Shown here one piece after another: positions 7,315 through 18,240 of a stretch of DNA of 64,000 nucleotides. Each line of letters opens with the position of its first letter. Position 1 is the first letter of the stretch. Source of the DNA: Gluconobacter frateurii. GTDB lineage: Bacteria > Pseudomonadota > Alphaproteobacteria > Acetobacterales > Acetobacteraceae. Location: NCBI RefSeq assembly GCF_002723955.1, contig NZ_BEWN01000003.1:434001-498000 (forward strand), given 5' to 3'. Under the pieces are notes generated by a model that saw nothing but the letters and a program-made list of their open reading frames with translations, was not told the origin of the DNA and made no database searches. A program made the translations under genes and the position numbers.

Positions 7315-10300
7315 ATGGTCAGTTTTTTCAGCAGAGTTGCTGCCCATTCGTTTCAATTTCATGAGGGAGATATTATTCGCTCTGATCTTTTCAATGAAGA
7401 TCGGCTGTTAGAACATGCTCAGCCCTTGGCCGAAACTCATAAAAATACTCTTTTTGCCACACACAATAATAAATTGCTTACGCGACTAAATGAGAATGCG
7501 CAGGTTCTTCTGGAATCAAACATTCTTTTATCTCAAGCTTCTGAGAGAGGAGAACAGATTACGCCAGCTGGAAGCTGGCTGATCGACAATTATTATCTGA
7601 TGAACGCCCAGATACAGACTATTAAATTTGATCTCTCTTCAAGATATTACAAGGAACTACCTGAACTTTCCGACGGCTGCTTTTCAGGTTTACCAAGGGT
7701 ATTTGAAATTGCTTGGGCTCTCGTTGCCCATACAGACAGCCACATCGAGCCGAAAACAATATGCCAATTTTTAAGTGTCTATCAGAAAAGTAGCCCTCTC
7801 CTGATCCGAGAACTATGGGCCATTCCCTGTCAGATCAAACTTGTTCTGATTGAGAATCTCCGTAGAGTTGCCGACAAAATTTGCCAAAATCTGCAGAAAC
7901 AAAAACAGGCTGATAGTCTTGCAAATACTTTAACTATTAATAATAACTATAGTAATAAAAAAATGCTTGAAATACTATCTAAAGTTAATACTGAAACATT
8001 AGACTTAGCATTTTTGGTACAATTCTCGCATCGCATGAAAGGTCGTGATCCACAAAAAGATCCGGCACTTTTGTGGATAGAAGGAATATTACAGGAGAAA
8101 GGGACAGATTTTGATCAGGTTATTCATAAGGATCTACAGGAGCAAAGTTCATTAAACGCTACTATAAAAAATATCATCACAAGCATTAGGTTAATAACAA
8201 CTTTAGATTGGAATAATATTGTTGAAGAAATAAGTTCTGTAAGCCAAATATTTTATAGTCATAATGGCTTCTCAGAAATGGACCCCGCCACCCGCAATTT
8301 ATATAGCAAAGCGGTGGAGACACTTGCGAAAGGATCCGCCTATACAGAGTGTGAAATCGCCCAGAAGGTCGCATCTCTCGCTGCAATAGAGCGGGCTAAA
8401 ACAAGTTCTGATCTGCGCCGATCAGACCCCGGCTATTACCTCTTGGCGGAAGGGCGTCCATGGCTTGAAGCAGAGTTAAAATTTCACGCGCCTCTGCGTG
8501 TACAAATTGGTCAGGGCTGCCGTCGGCTTGGCATAACCGGGTACAGCCTGGCGGTAACTTTGCTAACTCTCTTGGTTCTGACAGCCTTTCTATCCCTCAT
8601 GAATGGCAATCTGTCAGATCGTGTAGTTTTTGCGCTGATTATTCTGGGATTTATCCCGGCAACTGATGCAGTGGTTGCCGGGATAAATCGCTTTCTGATG
8701 TGGGCTGTCCGAGTATCAGAACTTCCAGCGCTTGAACTCCGAGAGGGCGTCACAGCACCTCTCAGGACCATGGTTGTCGTCCCTACCCTCCTGACAAGAC
8801 GATCATCCATTGTGGAAATGGTAAAACGTCTAGAAAAACATTACCTTTCCAGCCGGGACGGCGAGATCTACTTCGCTCTCCTCACAGACTGGACGGACTC
8901 TCCCACAGAAAGCCGGAAAGATGATCAGGATCTTCTTGATGTAGCCACCCGAGAAATCGCACGCCTGAATCGGACATATGGCGCCGGCTCTGCCGGTACA
9001 AGATTCCTTCTTCTCCATCGCAAGCGTCTTTGGAGCATAAGCGAAGGAAAATGGATCGGATGGGAACGTAAACGTGGTAAATTACACGAACTGAACCGTC
9101 TTCTTCGTGGCGCAACCAATACCAGTTTTCTGAACCTCTCCGATCAGCGCATCCCCCAAGACGTACGGTATATCGTGACCGTGGATTCCGATACGCGCCT
9201 GCCACATGAGGTTGTCAGGCGTCTCGTCGGGAAGATTGCCCATCCCCTTAATAATGCCCGCTTCGATCCAAAGGAAGGACGCGTCACGGAAGGATACGCG
9301 GTTCTTCAGCCTCGCGTTACGCCTTCATTGCCCGAAGCGCGACAAAGCACTCTTTTCCAGAGAGTATTTTCAAGCCCCAATGGAATAGAGCCCTACACGG
9401 CTGCTGTATCAGACCTGTATCAGGACATGTTCGCAGAAGGGTCTTTTGCGGGCAAAGGCATTTACGAGATTGACACTTTTGAAGCGGCCCTAGCTGGCAG
9501 AGTTCCGGATGGGACACTTCTCAGCCATGATCTCTTCGAAGGCGTATTTGCGCGCGCTGGCTTGGTGACCGACATTGAGGTCATTGAAGAATATCCCACT
9601 GACTATCTGGTCTCTGTAACGCGGCTCAACCGCTGGGTTCGCGGAGATTGGCAGCTTCTTCCATGGATATTCTCATGGATGGGTCACTTTCCGACCATTG
9701 GAATAAAAACGCGCCCCCTTACAGGCATCGCGCGCTGGAAGATGCTAGATAATCTACGCCGCAGTCTTTCGGCCCCGATGGCTATTGGCGCCCTGTTCGT
9801 AGGCTGGTTTCTTGGACTTCATAACGCAGCGGTCTGGAGCCTCTGCATTGTCTCAACAATCGCCATCCCTGCAGCGTTGCCTCTCCTGGTTGATATTATC
9901 AGGCGCAGAAGAGGAGAAACATTTCGCAGTTATTTTTCTCTTTTGACAGTCGACCTTAAACGTACGGTGCTGACCACGGCTCTTTGCTTTGCGTTTCTCG
10001 CTGACCAGGCGTGCCTTATGGGGGACGCGATTATCCGAACATTGGGGCGGGTCTTCGTTACTCGGAAGCATCTTCTTCAATGGGTTACGGCCGCTCAGGC
10101 TACAGAAGCTCCTCGTGAGCAGATGCAGGGTTATTTCCGGCAGATGAGCGGAGCGGTCCTGACTGGCCTTTTGGCAGTGGGCGTTATGTTTGTGGCCGGG
10201 CCCTCGGTCTGGATCATCATTCTTCCGTTTGCAATAGCGTGGTGCCTGTCACCGGCGATTGCATGGAAGGCCAGTCAGTATCGTGCCTCTGCCCGCAGAC

Positions 10301-13300
10301 TTGAGGCGACGGACGCGGAAACCGTTTTTATGCGAATGCAGGCACGGCGGACGTGGCGATATTTTGAGACATTCGTCTCCGCCGCCGATCATATGCTGCC
10401 GCCAGATAATTTTCAGGAAACGCCTACCCCTCTTGTTGCGCACAGAACGTCCCCCACCAACATGGGACTTTACCTTCTGTCCGTTGTCGCCGCATGTGAC
10501 TTTGGATGGATCGGCGTAGCGGACGCGACGTCCCGTCTGAGTTCTACCCTCGGGACAATGCTGCAGCTTCCACGCTTCAGAGGCCATTTTTACAACTGGT
10601 ACAGCACGACTGATCTTTCCCCTCTTCCACCCATTTATGTGTCCACAGTGGATAGTGGCAATCTGGCTGGTCATCTGATTACTTTGGCGGGTGCCTGCGA
10701 GGAATGGGTTCAGAAAGGACGAAAATCCGACACCTGGCGCGAAGGTTTGCGAGATACCTTGAACCTGGCGCTTGAAGAAGCAGCCTCAGGAAATGGCATC
10801 TTCCGATCCGCTGAACTCCAGCAACTTATTGAAGCCCTTCTTCAGGACATGAAGGATGGCCATGCCAGTCAGATCACACTTGCCTACAGAGTACAGATGC
10901 TGGTGAGTCAGGCAGAAGAGCTGGCGCATCTCCTGCAAAGACGTGCCATGGCCGGAAATGCTGGAAAAGGGACGACCGCGACCGGGGCTGAGAACCTTCT
11001 TTTCTGGCTGCATGCTGCGCAGAATTGCATACAGAGTGAACGAAGGGATCTCGACGACAATCCTTTACTGCATGACGAGCTTCGTAAAATTGCACAAATC
11101 GCAAGGACCACGGCTCTGGAAATGGAGTTTGGTTTTCTCAGAAAATCCGACCGGAAATTACTTTCCATTGGGTTTGCCGTGAATGAAGGTACTCTGGACG
11201 ACAACTGTTACGACCTTTTGGCGTCAGAAGCTCGGCTCGCTGTCTTTTTTGCGATCGCAAAGGGCGACATTCCTGCCTGGGAATGGTTTCGTCTGGGAAG
11301 ACCCCTTGCCTCGGTCGCCCATGGAGAAGCTTTGGTTTCCTGGTCGGGGTCAATGTTTGAATATCTCATGCCCTCCCTGATCATGGCCGCGCCATTCGAT
11401 AGTCTTTTAGAAGAGACCAGCCGGCAGATTGTCCGTCGCCAGATTGAATATGGCCAGTTCTGCGGTGTGCCCTGGGGCATTTCGGAATCAGCCTATAACG
11501 CCCGCGATCTGGAGTATAATTATCAGTATTCCGATTTTGGCGTCCCTGGATTGGGGATGAAAAGAGGACTGGCGCAAAATCTGGTTATTGCACCCTATGC
11601 CACTGCCTTGGCTGCAATGGTTGATGCGCGGCTGGCCACGGAAAACTTCCGGGCCTTGCAGGCTGCGGGAGCCCAGGGAAATTATGGATTTTATGAAGCC
11701 CTGGACTACACAAAAGTGCGTCTGCAATCGAACCAGACCGTCGCAATCATTCATTCGTACATGGCCCACCATCAGGGCATGTCCATTCTCGCAATAGCTG
11801 ACACGGTGCTGAAAGGACTTATGCGAACCCGCTTTCATGCGGAGCCTATTATAGGAGCAGCGGAACTGCTTCTGCAGGAGCGTGCGCCAACAGGCGGCGC
11901 TATTACGACCCCCCTGAAGGAAGAAGAGTTTGCCCCTGCAGCGTTGACTGTACAGGTGCAGTCTGGCGGCCGTCATCTGCATACAGCGGACACGAATGCC
12001 CCTGTTACTCATCTCCTTTCAAATGGACGATACAGCGTGATGCTGACGGTCGCTGGATCCGGATACAGCAAGTGGGGCGATCAGGCTGTGACGAGGTGGA
12101 GGCAGGACTCTACGCTCGATAACTGGGGGACCTACATTTACCTTCAGACGGCAGGAAACAGTCACTTCTGGACCGCAGGTTTTCAGCCATCTGGATCCAA
12201 GGCTGAAAGCTACGACGTCGAATTCCGGGAAGATCGTGCAACCTTCACGCGTCAGGACAATAAGTTCACGACAACGATGGAAGTTCTGGTGTCAGCGGAA
12301 GACGATGCAGAACTTCGTCGTATTTCCGTCCGAAACGTCAGCACCTCAACCGCTGAGGTCAGCCTCATGTCCTACATGGAACTTGCGTTGTGCCCGCCTG
12401 GTATGGATATCAGCCATCCTGCCTTCGCCAAGATGTTTGTTCAGACAGAGTATCTTTCTTCATCCAGAGCAATCATTGCTACAAGACGGAAAAGAAATCC
12501 GTCTGATGCGGAGATCTGGGCAGCGCACCTGATCGTTGGTGGCGATGATCTCTCCATCGAAACTGATCGGGCGAGATTTATCGGCCGTGGGAGGGATTTA
12601 CGAGAGCCTATTGCAGCCATGGAGGCAGGTCCTCTCTCCGGCTCCACCGGGACCGTGCTTGATCCCGTTTTCTCTGCCCGGTGTAAGCTGACAATTCCCT
12701 CACGCTCCACTCGGCATGTGTCATTCTGGACAATTGTTGCATCAACGCGCGAAAAACTGATCCAGAGTATCGAGCGTCACCGGAATGATGCGGATCTTGA
12801 TCGTGCCCTGACCCTGGCCTGGACGCATGCTCAGGTTCATTTACGCCATCTCGATATCCAGCCCCTACAGGCAGACCTGTTTCAGAAACTGGCCGGATAT
12901 CTGCTGTTTCCCGGCGCCACCATGCGCTCCTCTGCTTCCCGTATCAAACGCGGCGCGGGTAAACAGTCAGATCTCTGGGGACAAGGCGTTTCTGGCGATT
13001 TGCCAATCCTGCTATTGATCATCACTGAGAACGAGGATTTCGACCTTGCCCGAAGCGTTCTCACGGCACACGAATACTTAAATTATAAAGGTTTGGCTTT
13101 TGATCTCGTCATTTTGAATGACCATCCGGCGTCTTACGCGCAGGATCTGCAACATGCTCTGGAAGCTCTTGTTCGTTCCGCCGGAAAAGCAGGCACTGTT
13201 CGTCTTCTGCGCGGATCGCTCATGTCAGACACGGTCAGGGACCTTCTGTTCTCCGTGGCTTATGTCGTGCTGACGGGTAAGGGAGGAAACCTGCAACATC

Positions 13301-15834
13301 AGCTGACCCAGATGGAAATGAGGCAACCCGCGAAAGTCGTGCAGTTCCCCATCCGTCCATGCCGGGTTTATCGTGGGCCGCAGGAAACTCTCCGAGCACC
13401 TGAGCTTGAGCTGCCAAATGGATATGGAGGCTTTACAGCCGAAGGGAAGGAATATGCCGTCATCATCCGTGGGAAAGTGCGTACCCCTGCCCCTTGGATC
13501 AATGTTATTTCCAGTCCTCATTTTGGTTTTCAGGTCTCCGCAGAAGGCAGCAGTTACACATGGTCTGAGAACAGCAAGGAAAACCAGCTGACGCCTTGGT
13601 CTAATGATCCGGTCATTAACCCAACTGGTGAAGCTTTTTATTTATGTGATGAGGAAAGCCGACAGTTCTGGTCGCCTGTGGCTGCCATTTGCTCTGATGA
13701 CAATGCAGTTTATGTTTGCCGACATGGGCGTGGATACAGTCAGTTTGATCGCCATGCGAACAATATTGCGACGACACTTCTCCAATATGTTCCGCTTGAA
13801 GATCCGGTAAAAATTTCCAGACTGAAACTGACCAACACGTCCTCTCGGACACGGACTTTGAGAGTTACAACCTACACGGAATGGGTATTGGGGCAGTCTC
13901 GCAACACGACCGCACCCTTTATTTTTACAGAACAGGATGCTGACAGTGGCGCTCTGTTCGTCAGGAACAAATGGGGCGAGACGTTTGGTGACCGGGTAGC
14001 GTTTGTGGATCTGGCCGGTCAGCAAACTTCGAGCACGGATGACAGAGGCACATTCCTTGGTCGAAATGGCACTCTTTCCGCCCCTAAAGCCATTGTTCAG
14101 GGGGGGCCCCTTGAAGGCATCGTCGGAGCAGGAATTGATCCATGTGCAGCCTTGCAGACTGTAGTTACCCTTGAACCGGGAGAAAGCACCGAAATTGTCT
14201 TTCTGCTAGGCCAGGGTCAAAACTCAGACCATGCCCGTCAGATTGTTCGCCGGTATAGAAGCGCAGATCTGGATACGGTTCTGGAGGAGGTGCATCGCAG
14301 ATGGGACACGATAACGGGGGTCGTTCAGGTCCATACGCCTGATCGCGCCATGGATCTCATGCTGAATGGCTGGCTGCTGTATCAGTCCCTTTCCAGTCGC
14401 ATCTGGGCACGGGCAGGCTTTTATCAGGCCAGCGGTGCTTATGGCTTTCGAGATCAGTTGCAAGACGGAATGTCGCTCGTTCTGGCCGCTCCTCAACTGG
14501 TGCGGGAGCACCTTCTTCGGGCGGCTTCCCGACAGTTTCCAGAGGGGGACGTTCAACACTGGTGGCTCCCTCAGAAAGGCAACGGTGTTCGCACAAGGAT
14601 TTCTGATGATTGCGCCTGGCTTGCCTATACAGTCGCGCATTACGTTCGCGTCAGTGGCGACATAACCGTTCTGGATGAGGAAATTCCGCTCCTTGAGGCG
14701 CCGGTTTTGGCTGAGGGAGAGCACGAACGCTTCCTTCAGCCCGCAATAACAGACGAGATGGCGTCTCTCTATTCTCACTGTGTCCTGGCTCTCGATCACA
14801 GTTTGCAAAGAGGAATTCATGGTCTTCCGCTCATGGGAACCGGTGACTGGAATGACGGAATGAACCGTGTCGGCGAAGCAGGCCGCGGGGAAAGTGTCTG
14901 GCTGGGCTGGTTCGTTCACGCCACCTTGTCGGCCTTCCTCCCACTCGCTCAGGCTCGACAGGATACTGATCACGTCGTGAAGTGGACACGGATCATGAAG
15001 GAACTTGAAGCCGCGCTGGACGCAGCCTGGGATGGGGCCTGGTATCGGCGTGCCTATTTTGATGACGGCAGCCCTCTGGGTAGTAATGCAAACAGTGAGG
15101 GCCGCATTGATGCCATAGCTCAGTCCTGGGCCGTGATTTCAGGAGCCGGATCTGCTGAACGGGCAAAGCAGGCCATGCAGGCCGTTCAGGAACAGCTTGT
15201 TGACCTGAACCGGGAGATCATCATGGTTTTGACGCCGCCTTTTGATACGTCAGAGCCCGACCCGGGCTATATTCGAGGCTACCCGCCAGGTATTCGGGAA
15301 AATGGCGGTCAATATACCCATGCAGCTCTATGGACAGTTATGGCAACTGCTCTTCTTGGGGAGGGCGATGCGGCGCATGACATGTTTTCAACGCTCAATC
15401 CCATTCATCACTCCCGGGATCAGGAGGCAGCAGACCGCTACAAGGTCGAACCCTATGTCGTCGTCGCGGACGTTTATTCCTCCAGTCCGCATGTCGGGCG
15501 TGGCGGATGGTCTTGGTACACAGGATCGGCAGGATGGATGCAACGCGTTGGAGTTGAGACGTTGCTAGGTGTCCACATCGAAGGGAATATGTTGTCACTC
15601 AAGCCGTGCATCCCTTCAGAATGGCCATCCTATGAAGTGCGGCTGAGGTGGAAAACATCGGAATATCATATTCAGATAGAAAATCCTGACCACGTCTGCG
15701 AAGGAAATCTCTTTATAATGGTCGATGGAAAGCAGGTTGAACTCAGACAACCGATCCACCTGGAAGACGACGGTCTTACGCATAGTATGAACATATTTCT
15801 TAAGAGACAGAGAGCTTCCTCTTCATCGGACTGA
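7315..15834 (+). CDS. ndvB: Cyclic beta-1,2-glucan synthase (NdvB/Cgs family)
   Basis: A giant membrane protein of 2839 residues, the usual size for NdvB/Cgs, which makes cyclic beta-1,2-glucans at the inner membrane for osmoadaptation and envelope function. The N-terminal 400 residues are hydrophilic. Membrane segments lie near residues 408-430, 440-465, 825-860 and 945-985. The GT84 glycosyltransferase core between them holds the VDSDTRLP motif near residue 624. The C-terminal half carries two GH94-like regions, with QASGAYGFRDQLQD and the catalytic GTGDWNDGMN motif near residue 2510, which set ring length and close the ring. ATG 7315 has an AAAGGAA site 8-14 bases upstream. Roughly the first 950 bases are much richer in A+T than the rest, a possible sign of recombination with a low-GC donor. 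No transporter partner (NdvA) is adjacent. Confidence 0.92.
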   Translation: MVSFFSRVAAHSFQFHEGDIIRSDLFNEDRLLEHAQPLAETHKNTLFATHNNKLLTRLNENAQVLLESNILLSQASERGEQITPAGSWLIDNYYLMNAQIQTIKFDLSSRYYKELPELSDGCFSGLPRVFEIAWALVAHTDSHIEPKTICQFLSVYQKSSPLLIRELWAIPCQIKLVLIENLRRVADKICQNLQKQKQADSLANTLTINNNYSNKKMLEILSKVNTETLDLAFLVQFSHRMKGRDPQKDPALLWIEGILQEKGTDFDQVIHKDLQEQSSLNATIKNIITSIRLITTLDWNNIVEEISSVSQIFYSHNGFSEMDPATRNLYSKAVETLAKGSAYTECEIAQKVASLAAIERAKTSSDLRRSDPGYYLLAEGRPWLEAELKFHAPLRVQIGQGCRRLGITGYSLAVTLLTLLVLTAFLSLMNGNLSDRVVFALIILGFIPATDAVVAGINRFLMWAVRVSELPALELREGVTAPLRTMVVVPTLLTRRSSIVEMVKRLEKHYLSSRDGEIYFALLTDWTDSPTESRKDDQDLLDVATREIARLNRTYGAGSAGTRFLLLHRKRLWSISEGKWIGWERKRGKLHELNRLLRGATNTSFLNLSDQRIPQDVRYIVTVDSDTRLPHEVVRRLVGKIAHPLNNARFDPKEGRVTEGYAVLQPRVTPSLPEARQSTLFQRVFSSPNGIEPYTAAVSDLYQDMFAEGSFAGKGIYEIDTFEAALAGRVPDGTLLSHDLFEGVFARAGLVTDIEVIEEYPTDYLVSVTRLNRWVRGDWQLLPWIFSWMGHFPTIGIKTRPLTGIARWKMLDNLRRSLSAPMAIGALFVGWFLGLHNAAVWSLCIVSTIAIPAALPLLVDIIRRRRGETFRSYFSLLTVDLKRTVLTTALCFAFLADQACLMGDAIIRTLGRVFVTRKHLLQWVTAAQATEAPREQMQGYFRQMSGAVLTGLLAVGVMFVAGPSVWIIILPFAIAWCLSPAIAWKASQYRASARRLEATDAETVFMRMQARRTWRYFETFVSAADHMLPPDNFQETPTPLVAHRTSPTNMGLYLLSVVAACDFGWIGVADATSRLSSTLGTMLQLPRFRGHFYNWYSTTDLSPLPPIYVSTVDSGNLAGHLITLAGACEEWVQKGRKSDTWREGLRDTLNLALEEAASGNGIFRSAELQQLIEALLQDMKDGHASQITLAYRVQMLVSQAEELAHLLQRRAMAGNAGKGTTATGAENLLFWLHAAQNCIQSERRDLDDNPLLHDELRKIAQIARTTALEMEFGFLRKSDRKLLSIGFAVNEGTLDDNCYDLLASEARLAVFFAIAKGDIPAWEWFRLGRPLASVAHGEALVSWSGSMFEYLMPSLIMAAPFDSLLEETSRQIVRRQIEYGQFCGVPWGISESAYNARDLEYNYQYSDFGVPGLGMKRGLAQNLVIAPYATALAAMVDARLATENFRALQAAGAQGNYGFYEALDYTKVRLQSNQTVAIIHSYMAHHQGMSILAIADTVLKGLMRTRFHAEPIIGAAELLLQERAPTGGAITTPLKEEEFAPAALTVQVQSGGRHLHTADTNAPVTHLLSNGRYSVMLTVAGSGYSKWGDQAVTRWRQDSTLDNWGTYIYLQTAGNSHFWTAGFQPSGSKAESYDVEFREDRATFTRQDNKFTTTMEVLVSAEDDAELRRISVRNVSTSTAEVSLMSYMELALCPPGMDISHPAFAKMFVQTEYLSSSRAIIATRRKRNPSDAEIWAAHLIVGGDDLSIETDRARFIGRGRDLREPIAAMEAGPLSGSTGTVLDPVFSARCKLTIPSRSTRHVSFWTIVASTREKLIQSIERHRNDADLDRALTLAWTHAQVHLRHLDIQPLQADLFQKLAGYLLFPGATMRSSASRIKRGAGKQSDLWGQGVSGDLPILLLIITENEDFDLARSVLTAHEYLNYKGLAFDLVILNDHPASYAQDLQHALEALVRSAGKAGTVRLLRGSLMSDTVRDLLFSVAYVVLTGKGGNLQHQLTQMEMRQPAKVVQFPIRPCRVYRGPQETLRAPELELPNGYGGFTAEGKEYAVIIRGKVRTPAPWINVISSPHFGFQVSAEGSSYTWSENSKENQLTPWSNDPVINPTGEAFYLCDEESRQFWSPVAAICSDDNAVYVCRHGRGYSQFDRHANNIATTLLQYVPLEDPVKISRLKLTNTSSRTRTLRVTTYTEWVLGQSRNTTAPFIFTEQDADSGALFVRNKWGETFGDRVAFVDLAGQQTSSTDDRGTFLGRNGTLSAPKAIVQGGPLEGIVGAGIDPCAALQTVVTLEPGESTEIVFLLGQGQNSDHARQIVRRYRSADLDTVLEEVHRRWDTITGVVQVHTPDRAMDLMLNGWLLYQSLSSRIWARAGFYQASGAYGFRDQLQDGMSLVLAAPQLVREHLLRAASRQFPEGDVQHWWLPQKGNGVRTRISDDCAWLAYTVAHYVRVSGDITVLDEEIPLLEAPVLAEGEHERFLQPAITDEMASLYSHCVLALDHSLQRGIHGLPLMGTGDWNDGMNRVGEAGRGESVWLGWFVHATLSAFLPLAQARQDTDHVVKWTRIMKELEAALDAAWDGAWYRRAYFDDGSPLGSNANSEGRIDAIAQSWAVISGAGSAERAKQAMQAVQEQLVDLNREIIMVLTPPFDTSEPDPGYIRGYPPGIRENGGQYTHAALWTVMATALLGEGDAAHDMFSTLNPIHHSRDQEAADRYKVEPYVVVADVYSSSPHVGRGGWSWYTGSAGWMQRVGVETLLGVHIEGNMLSLKPCIPSEWPSYEVRLRWKTSEYHIQIENPDHVCEGNLFIMVDGKQVELRQPIHLEDDGLTHSMNIFLKRQRASSSSD

Positions 15835-15839
15835 TGTCT

Positions 15840-16079
15840 TACCGTAAACTAACTCCTCTCCGAAAAGTATATGGAGTTCTAAAATCGTATTTATAATACA
15901 TTAATACCATTCGATTTCACTAAACGTGTTCCGATTCAGTGATGGGAGCGTTTCTCCTCAAACATCTGTCTTGTTCATTACATCCGAAAAGTCTGAATTT
16001 CATTCGGTCACACGACCGCCTTGAGGAAAGCGGCGTGTCCGGTTTGGGAGATGCAGGAGGAGAACCGCACGTCGATGAT
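15840..16079. other. Non-coding gap after ndvB
   Basis: A 245-base gap between ndvB (+) and the GST gene (-). It contains a weak inverted repeat, AACTCC...GGAGTT, near 15848-15876 that could contribute to termination. No gene is seen. Confidence 0.35.
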
Positions 16080-16958
16080 CTATGTCTTATCGACAAGACG
16101 ATCCTGCGTCTTCATTTCGAAATCAGAAGCGTCGTGACGTTCATGAAGCTGGCTTGAGAGGTCTCCGGATGTCCGGTTGACCATACGGCCACGCTGAACG
16201 GCTGGTCGTTCCAGAAGTCTGTCTGCCCATGCCCTGAGATGGGGATAGTCCTGAACGCTCAGGAACGTGGCCGCATCATTGTAGAGCCAACCCTCTACCA
16301 GGCCACCATACCACGGAAAAACGGCGATATCGGCAATTGTATACTCTTCGCCAGCTATGAAGGGGCTTTCCGCGAGACGCCGATCAAGCACATCCAGCTG
16401 GCGCTTGGCTTCCATGGCAAAACGATTAATCGCGTATTCGATTTTCTCTGGCGCGTAAGCATAGAAGTGTCCAAAACCGCCACCAATATAAGGTGCACTA
16501 CCTACCTGCCAGAATAGCCAGTTCAGGCATGCCGTCCGATGAGCGATATCCTTGGGGATGAAGGCACCAAATTTTTCAGCCAGATACAGCAGGATTGACC
16601 CGGACTCAAAAACGGCCAGAGGCTGATCGCCGCTGTGATCGACCAGGGCTGGAATCTTGGAATTCGGATTGATCTCCGTAAAGCCGGAGCCGAACTGATC
16701 CCCTTCGCCAATGCGAATAAGCCAAGCGTCGTATTCGGCCTGTGTATGACCGGCGGCAAGCAGTTCCTCAAGCAGGATCGTGACTTTGACGCCATTGGGT
16801 GTGCCAAGGGAATAGAGCTGAAGGGGGTGCCGTCCAACTGGCAGTGTCTGCTCATGGGTGGCCCCGGCAGTCGGGCGGTTCGTACTGGCGAATTTACCGC
16901 CACTTGGTGCCGTCCATGTCCAGACTTTGGGAGGTTTATAATCGGAGGGTCCGCTCAT
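16080..16958 (-). CDS. yghU: Glutathione-dependent disulfide-bond oxidoreductase (YghU family GST)
   Basis: A 292-residue glutathione transferase fold protein closely matching YghU, a nu-class GST with disulfide reductase activity towards organic hydroperoxides and disulfides. Family marks are the long N-terminal extension with TNRPTAGATHE, the thioredoxin-like domain start LQLYSLGTPNGVKVTILLEEL, the NPNSKIPALVDH glutathione-site loop with cis-Pro, and the C-terminal RPAVQRGRMVNRTSGD and LHERHDASDF tail. An AAAGGA ribosome site precedes the start. It stands alone, so it is likely a monocistronic stress gene. Cytoplasmic; no signal peptide. Confidence 0.93.
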   Translation of the reverse strand: MSGPSDYKPPKVWTWTAPSGGKFASTNRPTAGATHEQTLPVGRHPLQLYSLGTPNGVKVTILLEELLAAGHTQAEYDAWLIRIGEGDQFGSGFTEINPNSKIPALVDHSGDQPLAVFESGSILLYLAEKFGAFIPKDIAHRTACLNWLFWQVGSAPYIGGGFGHFYAYAPEKIEYAINRFAMEAKRQLDVLDRRLAESPFIAGEEYTIADIAVFPWYGGLVEGWLYNDAATFLSVQDYPHLRAWADRLLERPAVQRGRMVNRTSGDLSSQLHERHDASDFEMKTQDRLVDKT

Positions 16959-17375
16959 GACGCTGTTCCTTTTGACACTGGGGAGAAACTGGTCGGGTGC
17001 ATGGCTCGGCGCGCGTCTTGATCCATGATTACCTTGGACATATGTCCGGTCATGATTGCATGCATTTAGTCAGCCGCCAGACACAGGTTCATCACATTCA
17101 TGAGACGCGCCAGATTAAGACAATGTTCAAACGGGCCCATCTACGTTTTATCACCATGCTGCCCGGTCCAGCCAAGCCTATGCAAGCAATTTACCGATCG
17201 TATAACGATCATCAACAATGAAAGGTTGATCGTCCCGAGGATCGTTCAGGGCCAGATAAAGGTGCTTCCGAGACTTGTCCTGTTTTCTGGCCCACATAAG
17301 GGGGGAATGGCTTTGAAATCGAACAATGTTGCGATGCTGCGGTGTGGGCCTTCAGTCGCTACCTGTTTAGTCCCG
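16959..17375. other. Gap with no recognisable gene
   Basis: About 415 bases upstream of yghU. Open frames are short and none resembles a known family. The yghU promoter should lie at its left edge (minus strand). The right part may be further degraded sequence of the Hint pseudogene. Confidence 0.4.
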
Positions 17376-18060
17376 CGCTCTTCTGGGGACGCAGAAACAC
17401 TGCATGGTCTCCGAGGGCAAGCTTGTTTCGGCCCGTATGCTGGTCAATGGCATCTCGATCCTGATTGACCGCACGATCAGGGGCTATACCTGCTCTCATG
17501 TGGAACTGGAGAGCCATGCAGCCTGTGTAGGATGAAAACGCCCCGCACCGAGAGCTATCTGGGGACCGGTAACCGCAGCCAGCTCAACCACCTCACTTTG
17601 ACGGCTCTTTTTGGCGGTTCGAAAGCAAGGGGGTCGAAAATGCTTCCACGTAAGCCAGCCGGTGCGATTGTCTCACCGATCCATACCGGTTTTGCGCACA
17701 GGCTGCAGGCGCTGCGCCTCAACTGATCACGGATCCGGATCTGGTCACGAACTCTGGTAAGATCATCCACGCCGCTGCGTCAGACGAACAACCGGGCCAT
17801 GTTCATGATCCGCGCGAATGTTGCGACTGTGCGTGTGGTTTTGCGCACCAGCCGTTCGAGCGATAGGATCGGGATCCGGCGTGATCTCGGCGTTCTTGTC
17901 GGGGATGTGTCGCTCTTTAAGGCCAGTTGCCTGCCTCGGACCCAGCAGGACTGGGCGGTAACGGGCCAGCTTCTACCCTCTGAAAGCCAGAGGCGACCTG
18001 ACAAAATTTCCTGCTTCGAACCGCAGAGCCATGCAGGCCGAGCGAGATACAATGGCGGCT
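17376..18060 (+). pseudogene. Hint_2-domain protein remnant
   Basis: Fragments in shifting + frames align with the Hint_2 domain found in many Acetobacteraceae outer-surface proteins. They read, in order: LVSARMLVNGISILIDRTIRGYT followed by HVELESHA (about 17410-17520), then ESYLGTGNRSQL (about 17550-17585), then LITDPDLVTN (about 17720), and finally MFIRAN-like residues followed by RRDLGVLVGDVSLF (about 17799-17920). At least two frameshifts and one stop (near 17535) separate them, and no N-terminal region is visible. Hint_2 domains resemble the self-cleaving domain of Hedgehog proteins and inteins; this copy is dead. Confidence 0.65.
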
Positions 18061-18240
18061 GTTTTCGTCAGGCTCTGCAGATCCCCGGGGTTCATACCAG
18101 TCATTCCCTCACGTACAGCCCGCAACGCTCCCCAGAAAACAGATAGAGAGGCTATCACCGCCAGAACCGCATACCATGCATGCTCACCTCTCCTCAGTCT
18201 TGCAGGCGCGGCTCCGGGTCAGCGCTTTCGTCAACGCGTT

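Noticed and set aside
17973-18180. Minus-strand frame with a membrane-like start (HAWYAVLAVIASLSVFWG) after pdeM
   Set aside because: No clear start codon with ribosome site in frame, and it overlaps the end of the Hint pseudogene. A small membrane protein is possible but not supported.
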